Positions 22,749 to 31,454 of a stretch of DNA of 43,952 bases are shown piece after piece. Source of the stretch: Candidatus Saccharicenans sp. Its GTDB lineage: Bacteria; Acidobacteriota; Aminicenantia; Aminicenantales; Saccharicenantaceae. The notes under the pieces are model-generated. The model was not told where the DNA came from and searched no databases. It was given only the letters and a program-made list of their open reading frames with translations. A program made the position numbers and the translations under genes. Where the stretch lies: positions 1 through 43,952 of the forward strand of contig JAGOPD010000009.1 of assembly GCA_017992175.1 (NCBI GenBank), read 5' to 3'. Each line of letters begins with the position of its first letter. Within the stretch, counting starts at the first letter, position 1.

Positions 22749-25019
22749 CTATTTGACCTGCCCTGATTGTTTTTCCAGCCGGCTGAGCTCGGCTTTAGCC
22801 TGGGCAATACTCCGGGGATTATCTCCAGCTGAACTTTCGAGATAAAGGCGAAAATATTTTATAGCGTTTTCTCTATCTCCACTTTTCTCATAAGCTACGG
22901 CCAGATTGAAAATGCCAACCGGTGTTGGTTTGATGGCTACAGCCTGACGCAGGTAAAAAATCGCCTGACTGTAATCTCCAAGGTAAGAATAAGCGATACC
23001 GGTGTATTGATAGAAGGCCTGATCCCCCGGATAATCATCTATCAGCTTCTTATAGACTTCAATGGCCTGGCTGAGCTGGCCGCTTGAAGCCAGGTTACCA
23101 GCATAAGACATTCTGAGAAACTTACTTTCTGGTTCGATGGACAGAGCCTGTTCATAATATAGTCTGGCTTCTTCCTTCCGGCCGGAAGTATCAAGAATGC
23201 CGGCACAAACTGTCAGGGCATCAACATTTCTGGGATTTAACTTCAGCACCTGGTTCATGGTGGAAAAAGCTTCAGCCAATCTCCCGCTGACCAGATAAGT
23301 ATGACCAAGCCGGACCAGCAGGATTTCAGAATCAGGAAGACGGGCCAGGCCTTTATTTAGCGTCTCCAGAGCTTCATTCATTTTTTGCTGCCGGGCCTGA
23401 GCGATGGCCAGATTGACATAACTGGCTGGCGAATCCGGCAATTCTTCCATAATCTGAAGATACATTTGCTCGGCCCCGGCATATTTCTCCTCATATTCAG
23501 CCGCCTGGGCCTGCTGGATGAGCCTCAAAAGGTCAATCTTTTCCTTTGGATCAGGAAAGGTAGAAACACCTTTGGCCGGAGCAAAATTCAGATAACCAAG
23601 AGAACGTAATTTTTCGGTATCGGCTGCATCCGGGCCCGGAGCAGGCTCGGAAGATGAACCGGCCTGCTTCCCGTTGGCGGCCAGTAGCAGATCAGCTTCT
23701 AATTGTTTTTTCAGTCTGGCGGTCGCTTCGGGCGAGGAGTCAAACAAATTTTTCCTTTCCTCTGGATCCGACTTAAGATCATACAGTTCTGGCCGGGGAC
23801 ATTGAATATATTTCCACTTATCAGTTACCAGAGCTACCAGCTCTGACCAGCTAAAGTTCTCCCTGGGATAAAAGGTTTCGATCAGAGCCTCTCTATCTTT
23901 TCTTTCTTTCTTTTCGATGACCGGCAGCAGGCTTTTCCCCTGCGGATCCACTCCCGGCTCCTGAGCCCCGGTCAAATCCATAATAGTCGGAGTAATATCC
24001 AGTAACCGGACTGTCTGGTTGACCAGACCGTTCTTAGGAAATATTTTTTTATTCCAGATGATTAGAGGGACCCGGACAGTTTCCTCATAGAGGAATAAGC
24101 CATGCCCTCTTTCGATTTTATCTCCAAGTCCTTCCCCATGGTCACCAGCTACTATAATAATAGTTTTATCCAGCAGGCCTTTGGCCTGGAGGGCCTCCAG
24201 TATCTTGCCCACATAAAAATCCATATAGGCAATTTCACCATCGTAGGGCTGGCGGGCAAACTCTTCCCTGTAGGGCGACGGAGGATCATAGGGAAGATGA
24301 GGGTCATAATAATGGACCCAGCCAAAAAACTTGTTTTTATAATTGTTTTCCAGCCAGGTAGAAAAACGGGCAAAAGTGGCCTCAGCCCGCCGTTCGGCAT
24401 TATTGGTTTTAAAAGGCAGGTCAGCCTGGAAGGTATCATCATAAACTTCAAATCCGCGGTCCAGCCCAAATCTGGAATCAACAGAAAAAGACGAGACGAA
24501 AGCAGCGGTCTTATAGCCCTTGCCGGCCAGCAGTTCAGTGATAGTTTTGACTCCGGCTGGGAGATAGTGGCCATTATTACGGATGCTATGAGCTACCGGC
24601 TCCAGCCCGGTTAAAATGGTAGCATGAGAAGGCAGGGTAAGCGGAGCTGAGCAATAGACCCGGTTAAAACGCCAGCCTTCTGCCGCTAAGCGGTCAAGAT
24701 TTGGAGTCCTGGCCTCTTTATCTCCATAACAGCCAAGATGATCTGCTCTGGTCGTATCAAGAGTGATTAGCAGAAGATTAAAGGCAGGGGCTGATTTTAA
24801 ATCGAGGCGGGGAGATCTTAGCCGGATCAGAGCGGCCAGTCCGGCTAAAAGCAGGATTAGACAGGCTATTATCCAGGGTGAAACTCTGGCTTTCCTGGCT
24901 TTTCGTCCCGGTGGAGCTTCCCCTTTTTGTGGCTGCCGTTCAGTTTCTGACGTTACCAGCCGGCGGTCAGATTTATTTTTAAGCCGGACCTTACTCTTCT
25001 GTCTTTTCTTCTTGCTCAT
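22749..25019 (-). CDS. Sulfatase-fold protein with C-terminal TPRs, copy 2
   Basis: A 756-residue protein with a very basic N-terminal cytoplasmic tail (residues 1-47), one membrane anchor (about 48-66) and a sulfatase-like domain (about 80-480) that would face the periplasm. NLLLITLDTTRADHLGCYG carries the metal aspartate; the nucleophile motif reads TLPSH (T128-H132) instead of CxPSR, the same change as in copy 1. AGDHGEGLGD is the late metal motif. Residues about 510-750 are TPRs (for example ALSIEPESKFLRMSYAGNLA). It is last in the GWxTD2 - TPR - sulfatase operon, 91 nt behind the preceding gene. Substrate unknown; formylglycine-type sulfatase activity is unlikely. Confidence 0.86.
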   Translation of the reverse strand: MSKKKRQKSKVRLKNKSDRRLVTSETERQPQKGEAPPGRKARKARVSPWIIACLILLLAGLAALIRLRSPRLDLKSAPAFNLLLITLDTTRADHLGCYGDKEARTPNLDRLAAEGWRFNRVYCSAPLTLPSHATILTGLEPVAHSIRNNGHYLPAGVKTITELLAGKGYKTAAFVSSFSVDSRFGLDRGFEVYDDTFQADLPFKTNNAERRAEATFARFSTWLENNYKNKFFGWVHYYDPHLPYDPPSPYREEFARQPYDGEIAYMDFYVGKILEALQAKGLLDKTIIIVAGDHGEGLGDKIERGHGLFLYEETVRVPLIIWNKKIFPKNGLVNQTVRLLDITPTIMDLTGAQEPGVDPQGKSLLPVIEKKERKDREALIETFYPRENFSWSELVALVTDKWKYIQCPRPELYDLKSDPEERKNLFDSSPEATARLKKQLEADLLLAANGKQAGSSSEPAPGPDAADTEKLRSLGYLNFAPAKGVSTFPDPKEKIDLLRLIQQAQAAEYEEKYAGAEQMYLQIMEELPDSPASYVNLAIAQARQQKMNEALETLNKGLARLPDSEILLVRLGHTYLVSGRLAEAFSTMNQVLKLNPRNVDALTVCAGILDTSGRKEEARLYYEQALSIEPESKFLRMSYAGNLASSGQLSQAIEVYKKLIDDYPGDQAFYQYTGIAYSYLGDYSQAIFYLRQAVAIKPTPVGIFNLAVAYEKSGDRENAIKYFRLYLESSAGDNPRSIAQAKAELSRLEKQSGQVK

Positions 25020-25110
25020 CTTCTGTGGATTTCCATTATCAATTCAACCTGAGCCGGACACTCTTTGCCCCTGATCCGGGCTGATTGTCTTTTTCCTGAC
25101 CGGTTTAAAA

Positions 25111-26091
25111 CTACTGTTGTTTCTTGATGGCCTGGAGAATCTGTTGAACCATGTTGACCCGGGGAGAATCCTGTGGCTCAAGCTTCAAAAATTTTTCAAA
25201 ATATTCTGTCGCCTTGGGAATATCATTTCTGTTAAGAAAAACGTAGCCAAGCTTGAGCAGCGGGTCAGGCCAATCGGGCTTGATGCTTGAAGCCATCTCA
25301 TAATATTTCTGAGCTTCATCCAGCTGCTGATTATTGAAATAGACCTCAGCCACATTAAAAGCTACAAATTCATCCTGGGGAGCTGTATCAACTGACTGCT
25401 TGAAATACTTGGTGGCTTCTTCCAGGTTATCTTGCTTGAGGTAAACCAGCCCGATAGCGGCCAGGGCTTTAGCTTTCATGGTAACACCCATGGCCTGATC
25501 ATCTTTGGACCTGTCAATGACCTGCTGGTAAGTTTCCAGGGCTTTATCCAGCTCGCCTTTCTCCCGGTAGCAGTCGCCAATATTGAGTAAGACCTGATAG
25601 GCAGCCGGATTTTTCTGCAGAAATTCCTGATACATAGCCAGAGCAGTGTCATACCGGCCTTCCTGATAAAAAGCATTACCTTCGTCCAGAAGCTTTAGCG
25701 CCTCTTCATCCTGAATGATTGACATCCCGCCACTTATCTTTTTTAACTGGATCGTTATTTTCGGGTTTTTTTCCAGCTGACTGACGGTAACGTCCACAAT
25801 GTGAGGAGAATAGCCATCAGCGGTGGCTTTTAACGTCCATTTGCCTGAACCAAGACCGATAAAAGACCACTCTCCTTTTTTATTAGTTTTAGTTTCAAGC
25901 TGCAAGCCGCCGGCCGCCTCCTGGACAAAGCTAATCACCACTTTTACGCCGGCTATTGGTTGATCCTTTTCATCCAGGACAACCCCGCCGAGCCGGCCGA
26001 CACCCCGGCCAGCCTGGGCCAGGAGCCCGGTTTGGCCAAGAAAAAATAATATAGTCAGTAAAGAGAAAAAACGCCAGAAATTCCTTTTCAT
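25111..26091 (-). CDS. TPR protein with N-terminal carboxypeptidase-regulatory-like domain
   Basis: The best start is the ATG at 26091 (MKRNFWRFF, 326 aa) with GGAGG 5 nt upstream; earlier ATGs overlap the ribosome site. A signal peptide ends around GLLAQA. Residues about 33-115 are a carboxypeptidase-regulatory-like sandwich (GGVVLDEKDQPIAGVKVVI to TATADGYSPH), the same kind of domain as at the N-terminus of the receptors. Residues about 125-326 are five or more TPRs (LLNIGDCYREKGELDKALET). Likely periplasmic and protein-binding. It lies between GWxTD copy 2 and sulfatase-fold copy 2 and after a strong hairpin. Function unknown. Confidence 0.85.
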   Translation of the reverse strand: MKRNFWRFFSLLTILFFLGQTGLLAQAGRGVGRLGGVVLDEKDQPIAGVKVVISFVQEAAGGLQLETKTNKKGEWSFIGLGSGKWTLKATADGYSPHIVDVTVSQLEKNPKITIQLKKISGGMSIIQDEEALKLLDEGNAFYQEGRYDTALAMYQEFLQKNPAAYQVLLNIGDCYREKGELDKALETYQQVIDRSKDDQAMGVTMKAKALAAIGLVYLKQDNLEEATKYFKQSVDTAPQDEFVAFNVAEVYFNNQQLDEAQKYYEMASSIKPDWPDPLLKLGYVFLNRNDIPKATEYFEKFLKLEPQDSPRVNMVQQILQAIKKQQ

Positions 26092-26114
26092 CATTACCTC
26101 CATTCTCTTTATTA

Positions 26115-26153
26115 AAGAGGATAACCACGGGCTTTATCCCGGGCCATCCTCTT
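26115..26153 (-). other. Intergenic hairpin between GWxTD gene 2 and the TPR gene
   Basis: AAGAGGAT pairs with ATCCTCTT (8 bp) and an inner stem CC-CGGG/CCCG-GG continues it around a short loop. The base overlaps the GWxTD2 stop codon. On the minus strand only TTT follows, so it is more likely an mRNA stability or partial-termination element; on the plus strand a T-rich run follows. Confidence 0.7.
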
Positions 26154-28257
26154 AATTTTTCTTTTTTTCCTTCAGAGTTTTGATCTGAGCCCTGATTTTT
26201 TCCTGGTTTGGTTCAAGCTGCAATGACCTTTCCCACGCATAGAGAGCCTCATCGGCATTGCCCAGCTCAGAATAACATTCGCCGATGGCATTGAGAATAT
26301 TAATGTTGGTGCCAAAGTGAGCCAGATATTGCTTGTAATAATTAATAGCCTGCTCATACTGGCTAAGAGCCTGAGCGGCCTGGCCCAGAATTTCCAGAAA
26401 ATCATAATTTTGTTCCTGACTGACGAAGGGACCGGCCACCGCTATTACTTCCTGATATTTCCGGGAGGCCAAAAGCAGGCGGCAATAATCAAGGGCATAA
26501 GCAGGCTCTTTGGGATTCAGACGATAAGCCGCTTCCAGGTATTTGACAGCCCGGGCCTGATCCTGGCGATTCCAGTACTGGAGCCCCAGGGCATGCTGAA
26601 CTTCCGCCGAGTTGTCGCCTTCAACCGGTTGGGTCATGACCCAGGAGCGAGAGAGAGCCGGCAGATGACTGATAAAGAAATTTTCTTTCTGGCTAATCAC
26701 CACATTATTGTTGTTATCAGTCAAAGTAACCGTCAACATATAATTAGCCGGCGACCAGCCCTCCAGGTAAATTTCTTCATAAAAAACCGGACTGCCCTGA
26801 TAATCAGAGATTTTTTTCGAGAAAGACTTAACCTTATCACCATTTTCCTTGACGATCTCATAGTTGAGGCTCCCGGACTGTTTTAATTCCGGCGTTAAGC
26901 CCCAGAGCTGAAAGACAGCATAAAGCCTGTCACCCACCACAAAATCATTGCGGGGAGAAGGTACAAATTGAAGATCGTCAAGAAGAAAAGCCTTATTCAG
27001 CCCGCGATATTGATTGCTTCTGGTCAGACGGTTAGCCAGGACCAGCGGACTCATCAGTAATCCCCTGTCGGGAATGCTTATAGAAGCCTCAAAGGAAGTA
27101 AATTCTTTGGAGACGTAATTTTTAAGAAGAATGCTCAATTTATATTTGCCCGGCACCAAGGGAAAAACATCTTGAAAGCTCATCAATCTGTCTCTGATAC
27201 TATCAACCTGCTCGCTCCGGAGATTGAGAGGCAGCCGGCGGTCAAATTGATAGACCTGCTGACCGTTCTCATCGGTCACAATCCCATTGATGACAATAGT
27301 TGTCTGATAATTATCTCCATTCTTTTCGAGGGAGAGTTTCTTCGGTTCGATTAGATAATGGACATAATAAATTCCGCTTCCAGACTTATAGACACTGACC
27401 AGGGCGTCACTGTCCAGATAATTGGCAGAGTATTCAACCTCAATGATATCCTTGTATTTAAAAAGCTTATCCGCATAGGTATCTCGGACTTTATAAATCG
27501 GGGCATCAGGAATTTTCTGATAGAGGAGAACATCGGAGGCAATCGTTGGTCTGAGCTCCATCAGAGTCTCACCCTCAATTAAGGACAGCGAAACGTCGGC
27601 TACAGTCGGCTCAATACCAACCAGTGCCTGAAAAGCTGCGGTATAATCGGACATATCACCGCTATAATGAGGCATAAGCTTTTGCGGCCCATCTTTGACC
27701 GGAGAGTAGAGGACATATTCATTGGTGCCTTCCGGCTTATAAAAAACAACAGAAAAGGCATTGGGCAGGCCATACTCGGCCATTCCCTGGTAAAACCAGA
27801 CAATAGTCGGATATAAATCATACAGGTTCTCATATTTTTCAGTATATTGGGCCTCCCCCAGAATTATATAGATCCGGCCCATATCTGACCGCCAGCCTGC
27901 GCCCGGGGACTCTTTGCCAAAGTTCTTATTAGCATATTGAATCCGGCGGTAATGCTCGTCTTTAAACTCATTTTCTGGAGTATTGGGATTTGGATCCCGT
28001 TGTTTCCAGAAAGCTTCGACAAACATCTCCCGCTGCCGGTCATTTTCCAGGCTGAGAAAGACCTCTTTTTCCTTAGGAGAGATGATGTAAACTACTTCTT
28101 CTTCCAGCCATTTTTTATATTTTTCTGGCAAAGCTTTAATCAGTTCCTTGGTGGAGGGAGCTTTGGTCTTGGCTTTATTCTGGGCAAAATCAGGTGCGGC
28201 CAGGCCCATCAAAAAACAGGCTATCAAGGCAAAAATCAACAGGCTTTTTCTTTTCAT
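26152..28257 (-). CDS. GWxTD-domain protein with C-terminal TPRs, copy 2
   Basis: A 701-residue exported protein with signal peptide (residues 1-26, ending PDFAQ). The GWxTD domain covers about 45-140 with FWKQRDPNPNTPENEF and AGWRSDMGRIYIILGEA (GWRSD at 121-125, closest of the three to the family motif). A long beta-rich middle part and C-terminal TPRs (SQYEQAINYYKQYLAHFGTN) follow. It aligns with copy 1 over the full length, for example KYKKWLEEEVVYII in both. Unlike copy 1 it has a good AGGAGA ribosome site and a leader. First gene of an operon with the TPR and sulfatase-fold genes. No established function. Confidence 0.86.
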   Translation of the reverse strand: MKRKSLLIFALIACFLMGLAAPDFAQNKAKTKAPSTKELIKALPEKYKKWLEEEVVYIISPKEKEVFLSLENDRQREMFVEAFWKQRDPNPNTPENEFKDEHYRRIQYANKNFGKESPGAGWRSDMGRIYIILGEAQYTEKYENLYDLYPTIVWFYQGMAEYGLPNAFSVVFYKPEGTNEYVLYSPVKDGPQKLMPHYSGDMSDYTAAFQALVGIEPTVADVSLSLIEGETLMELRPTIASDVLLYQKIPDAPIYKVRDTYADKLFKYKDIIEVEYSANYLDSDALVSVYKSGSGIYYVHYLIEPKKLSLEKNGDNYQTTIVINGIVTDENGQQVYQFDRRLPLNLRSEQVDSIRDRLMSFQDVFPLVPGKYKLSILLKNYVSKEFTSFEASISIPDRGLLMSPLVLANRLTRSNQYRGLNKAFLLDDLQFVPSPRNDFVVGDRLYAVFQLWGLTPELKQSGSLNYEIVKENGDKVKSFSKKISDYQGSPVFYEEIYLEGWSPANYMLTVTLTDNNNNVVISQKENFFISHLPALSRSWVMTQPVEGDNSAEVQHALGLQYWNRQDQARAVKYLEAAYRLNPKEPAYALDYCRLLLASRKYQEVIAVAGPFVSQEQNYDFLEILGQAAQALSQYEQAINYYKQYLAHFGTNINILNAIGECYSELGNADEALYAWERSLQLEPNQEKIRAQIKTLKEKKKN

Positions 28258-28274
28258 CAGTTCTCCTGAAGTGT

Positions 28275-28305
28275 ATATTATAATATATAACTCGTTGGTT
28301 CAAGA
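28275..28305 (-). promoter_or_regulatory. Possible promoter of the GWxTD2 operon
   Basis: Minus strand TTGAAC with a perfect TATAAT 15 nt later, or TAATAT at 17 nt. The AT-rich run makes the exact hexamer uncertain; start site expected near 28268. Confidence 0.4.
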
Positions 28306-28325
28306 TTAGATGCACTAAAAACAAC

Positions 28326-28354
28326 TTGACAAAAAAAGATTGGTGACTTATCTA
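28326..28354 (+). promoter_or_regulatory. Possible promoter of rpoD
   Basis: TTGACA with a perfect -35, 17-nt spacer, and a weak TATCTA; a TATATT further on has too long a spacer. Confidence 0.4.
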
Positions 28355-28427
28355 TATTAAAGAATTTCACAGATTTAATGCCCTCTTTGAGTTTCAGACT
28401 TAAGGACGACATTTAGAGGGGTTCAAA

Positions 28428-30092
28428 GTGACCAGGCAGATTAAAAAAGAAGCTGTTAAGTCTAAAAAAAAGCAGGAAAAAGCCCGGCCGGAAAAGACTG
28501 AGTTTATGACTCCCGAACAGACTTTGCCGACGGAAATGCTGGAAACAACTCTCAATCCGCTCTTTTTGTCCAGGGCAATTGAGCCGGAAATCTCGCCGGC
28601 TAACAAATTGAAAACTATGCCGGAAGATTTCGACGAATTAGAACTACAGGATATATTACCAAAAGCTGCCAGGCCGGAAGCTCCGGCTTCTCCCGAGGTG
28701 ATTGAATCGGACCATGACCCGGTAAAAATTTATTTTCGCGAAATGGGCAAAATCTCCCTGCTTTCCCAGCAGGATGAAATTGATCTAGCCCGCCAGATGG
28801 AAAGAGGCCGGAAAATTCAGCTCAGAGCCCTGCTTAAGACCAGATTGGCCATTAAAGATATTCTGGCTTTAAGGGATATCTCCGAAACTGAGCCCGACCG
28901 CTTCTTGCGCATCTTCGACGAAACAGATGATTTTGAAGATGATGCCGCCAGGAAAAAGGTTAAAGAAATCAGGCAGACACTCGATAAGTTCCATAAACTT
29001 TCAGAGAGGCTAAAGTCCATGAAACCCACCGCCCGCCTGGCTTTTTCCAGAGGGCGGTTGATTGTAGAGATGTACCATATTCTGGAAGAACTTCATCTGT
29101 CGCCGGAAAAAATGTCTTCGACCATCGACAGATTGCGGGAAATCCTGCATTTATTGAATGAACTTGAAGAAAAACGGGAAGAGATTCAGCTATCCGGGCT
29201 GAAGGCTAAGAATAAGGTGCCTCCGGCCAGTTTTAAAAATAAGTTAAAGTTAATCCTGGCTGAAGAGAAGATTTACCGACAGGAAGCCGGGCTCAAGGCA
29301 CCAGAGTTGAGGAAGATTCTGCTTGATGTCAGCCGGGGTGAAAAGATCCAGAAACATGCTGAAAACAAGCTGATTGAAGCTAATTTGAGACTGGTCGTCT
29401 CTATTGCCAAAAATTATGTTAACCGCGGCTTGAGCCTGTCTGATCTTATTCAGGAAGGTAATTTAGGGTTAATGCGGGCCGTTCAGAAATTTGATTACCA
29501 TCGTGGTTTTAAGTTTTCGACTTATGCTACCTGGTGGATAAAACAGTCTATTACCAGAGCCATTGCCGACCAGGCCAGGACCATCCGGATCCCGGTCCAT
29601 ATGGTTGAGACCATTAACCGCCTGAAAAAAATTCATCAGGAGCTGGTCCAAAAGACCGGGCACGAGCCGACTGTCCAGGAAATCGCCGAAGCGGTCAAAA
29701 TGCCCGTTCAAAAAGTAACCAAGATTTTGCAGGATAGCCAGGAACTTCTCTCTCTGGATTCTCCGATTGGCGACGATGAAGAAAGCTTCCTTCGCGATTT
29801 TGTTCAGGATATTTACAATCCCTCACCGGCCGATATTGTCATCCGGGCTAATTTAAAAGAGCAAATCACCCGGGCCATCAATACCCTGACCGAAAGAGAA
29901 GCGACTGTGATCAAAATGAGATTCGGGATTGGAGACGGTCAGGAACATACCCTGGAAGAAATCGGCCAGAAGCTGAAGGTCACTCGTGAAAGAGTCCGCC
30001 AGATTGAGACTAAGGCTTTGCGTAAACTGGCCGAATCCGCCCTGAGAGATAAATTAAAGTCCTTTTCTGATACTCCATCTAACCAGGTTTGA
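28428..30092 (+). CDS. rpoD: Primary RNA polymerase sigma factor RpoD (sigma70)
   Basis: A 554-residue housekeeping sigma factor. Region 1.2 is at about residues 97-130 ([19 protein letters not shown]), region 2 from about 317 ([34 protein letters not shown], then [13 protein letters not shown]), region 3 follows ([12 protein letters not shown]), and region 4 HTH is at about 507-535 ([20 protein letters not shown]). The first 95 residues are Lys/Glu/Pro-rich and I see no clear region 1.1. The roughly 150-residue segment between 1.2 and 2 is the usual non-conserved region. Start is GTG at 28428 with AGAGGGG 6 nt before it. Stands alone as a single gene. Confidence 0.97.
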   Translation: MTRQIKKEAVKSKKKQEKARPEKTEFMTPEQTLPTEMLETTLNPLFLSRAIEPEISPANKLKTMPEDFDELELQDILPKAARPEAPASPEVIESDHDPVKIYFREMGKISLLSQQDEIDLARQMERGRKIQLRALLKTRLAIKDILALRDISETEPDRFLRIFDETDDFEDDAARKKVKEIRQTLDKFHKLSERLKSMKPTARLAFSRGRLIVEMYHILEELHLSPEKMSSTIDRLREILHLLNELEEKREEIQLSGLKAKNKVPPASFKNKLKLILAEEKIYRQEAGLKAPELRKILLDVSRGEKIQKHAENKLIEANLRLVVSIAKNYVNRGLSLSDLIQEGNLGLMRAVQKFDYHRGFKFSTYATWWIKQSITRAIADQARTIRIPVHMVETINRLKKIHQELVQKTGHEPTVQEIAEAVKMPVQKVTKILQDSQELLSLDSPIGDDEESFLRDFVQDIYNPSPADIVIRANLKEQITRAINTLTEREATVIKMRFGIGDGQEHTLEEIGQKLKVTRERVRQIETKALRKLAESALRDKLKSFSDTPSNQV

Positions 30093-30102
30093 ACCCGCCG
30101 CC

Positions 30103-30126
30103 CAGGAAGGTAACCCTGCTTTTTTA
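30103..30126 (+). terminator. Weak possible terminator after rpoD
   Basis: A short imperfect stem (CAGG...CCTG with inner GGT/ACC) followed by six T, 10 nt after the rpoD stop. Confidence 0.35.
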
Positions 30127-30438
30127 GCCAGCCGGTTGGTTTAGGCCCATTTTTTCCAGAGCTTCATCACCTCTGGAGCGGGATGGAGCTTCTCCTGCCA
30201 AATAAAGCAGAACTCCACCTTTAATTGGCCTGATTTCAATCTTTTTGTCCTCAGCCAGCCTGTTGGTGGCCTGAACCGGATCCTGCCCAAAGTATTTTTT
30301 AAAAGCCTCATTAAACCCGCTGTAAACAGAGTGAATTCCCTTAAAATCACCCATCCTAAGCGATTTGATGGCCTGAATGACAAATTCTTCAACGGTCAGT
30401 TTACCATGGGCTTCCTGGTTTGAACGTTTATCGGTCAT
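30124..30438 (-). CDS. Small conserved-looking hypothetical protein
   Basis: I start at the ATG at 30438 (MTDKRSNQEA, 104 aa) because AAGGAG lies 8 nt upstream; an extension to 30489 has no such site. The protein is helical in its first two thirds (TVEEFVIQAIKSLRMGDFKGIHSVYSGFNEAFKKYF) and ends with a beta-hairpin-like part (KKIEIRPIKGGVLLYLAGEAP), an arrangement that could be a winged helix. I do not recognise the family. No signal peptide or membrane segment. Convergent with rpoD, whose stop is 31 nt away. Confidence 0.7.
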   Translation of the reverse strand: MTDKRSNQEAHGKLTVEEFVIQAIKSLRMGDFKGIHSVYSGFNEAFKKYFGQDPVQATNRLAEDKKIEIRPIKGGVLLYLAGEAPSRSRGDEALEKMGLNQPAG

Positions 30439-30546
30439 GATTATTCTCCTTTCTATTTTAATGACGGCTGATTTTGGTTTTTTACTCATTTTTAAAAACA
30501 GATTAATGCTGTATAATTGATTTTTTATTAGCCACCAAAGGACAAG

Positions 30547-30804
30547 ATGTCTGATTTATTAATTAACCTGGCTGGCTGGTCAGGGGCAGCCCTTTTACTG
30601 CTGGCCTACCTTCTGGTTTCTAACCGGAAGCTAGCCGGAGATTCTCTGGCCTACCAGCTCTTGAATCTGATCGGCAGCTTCTGCCTGTTATTAAATGCCC
30701 ATCACTTTGGTGCCTGGCCGTCAGTCGGAGTTAATGCCGTCTGGATAGCTATTGCCCTGCTGACCGTAGCTAAAAGCAGGCCGGACAATAAAAAGGAGGA
30801 ATGA
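30547..30804 (+). CDS. Small three-helix membrane protein (CBU_0592-like)
   Basis: An 85-residue protein with three hydrophobic helices (about 5-24, 36-54, 56-74). The opening WSGAALLLLAYLLVS and the NLIGSFCLLLNAHHFGAWPSVGVNAVWI pattern match the small membrane family named after Coxiella CBU_0592; members have no known biochemical role. Its stop overlaps the first ATG before the FMN reductase gene (ATGA), so they are probably co-transcribed. Confidence 0.75.
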   Translation: MSDLLINLAGWSGAALLLLAYLLVSNRKLAGDSLAYQLLNLIGSFCLLLNAHHFGAWPSVGVNAVWIAIALLTVAKSRPDNKKEE

Positions 30805-30809
30805 CCAGC

Positions 30810-31373
30810 ATGAATAAAGAAGTCTTAATCTTTACCGGCAGCCCGAGAGAAGACAGCTATGGAGCCAGTCTGGCCCGGGCGGCAGCTCGGGGGGTAAGAC
30901 TGGCCGGTGGCCGGGCCGAAATCATTAACCTGGCTGAGTTGAAGCTGAATCCCTGTCAGGCCTGCGATCGCTGCCGGCAGCGAGGTCCAGGCCAGTGTAT
31001 TCAGGAAGACGATATGATTAAACTCTACCCGCGCCTCAAAGCGGCCAGAGCCATAATTCTGGTCCATCCGGTTTACTGGTTTAACATCAATGCTCAGACC
31101 AAGATATTTCTTGACCGCTGGTATGCATTTGGCGGCGATGATTATGCCACCTTTAAAAACAAAAAAATTGGTTTAATTCTGACTTTCGCTGACCGGGATC
31201 TGGCCAGTTCAGGCGCGATCAATGCCATTCAGGCTTATAAAGATATGTTTAACTATCTTGAATCCGAGCTGGCGGGCATAGTCGGGGCCAGCCTTCAGGC
31301 TAAAGGACAGGCTAAAAAAGAAGCCAGCCATCGCCGCCAGGCATATGAACTCGGTCGGGAACTGGCCGGGTAA
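30810..31373 (+). CDS. NADPH-dependent FMN reductase / flavodoxin-family protein
   Basis: A 187-residue flavoprotein read from the ATG at 30810; a further ATG at 30801 lies too close to the AAGGAGG. The FMN phosphate loop GSPREDSYGAS is at residues 10-20, the family CQACDRCRQRGPGQCIQEDDM at about 50-70 and VHPVYWFNINAQTKIFLDRW at about 90-110. The four-cysteine segment resembles that of iron-sulfur flavoproteins and related quinone/metal reductases, though the spacing does not prove a cluster. Cytoplasmic oxidoreductase, electron acceptor unknown. Confidence 0.87.
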   Translation: MNKEVLIFTGSPREDSYGASLARAAARGVRLAGGRAEIINLAELKLNPCQACDRCRQRGPGQCIQEDDMIKLYPRLKAARAIILVHPVYWFNINAQTKIFLDRWYAFGGDDYATFKNKKIGLILTFADRDLASSGAINAIQAYKDMFNYLESELAGIVGASLQAKGQAKKEASHRRQAYELGRELAG

Positions 31374-31454
31374 ACCTGAATTTAAGAAAAGCTAAATAAG
31401 ATAAGATTAGAAATAAGAGTTACAGCTTAAGCTGAAAAAAGGATGGAGGTTTTA

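Noticed and set aside
19060-28257. Genomic island attached at tRNA-Val
   Set aside because: No integrase, transposase or second copy of the tRNA 3' end is visible in the window; kept only as a low-interest question.
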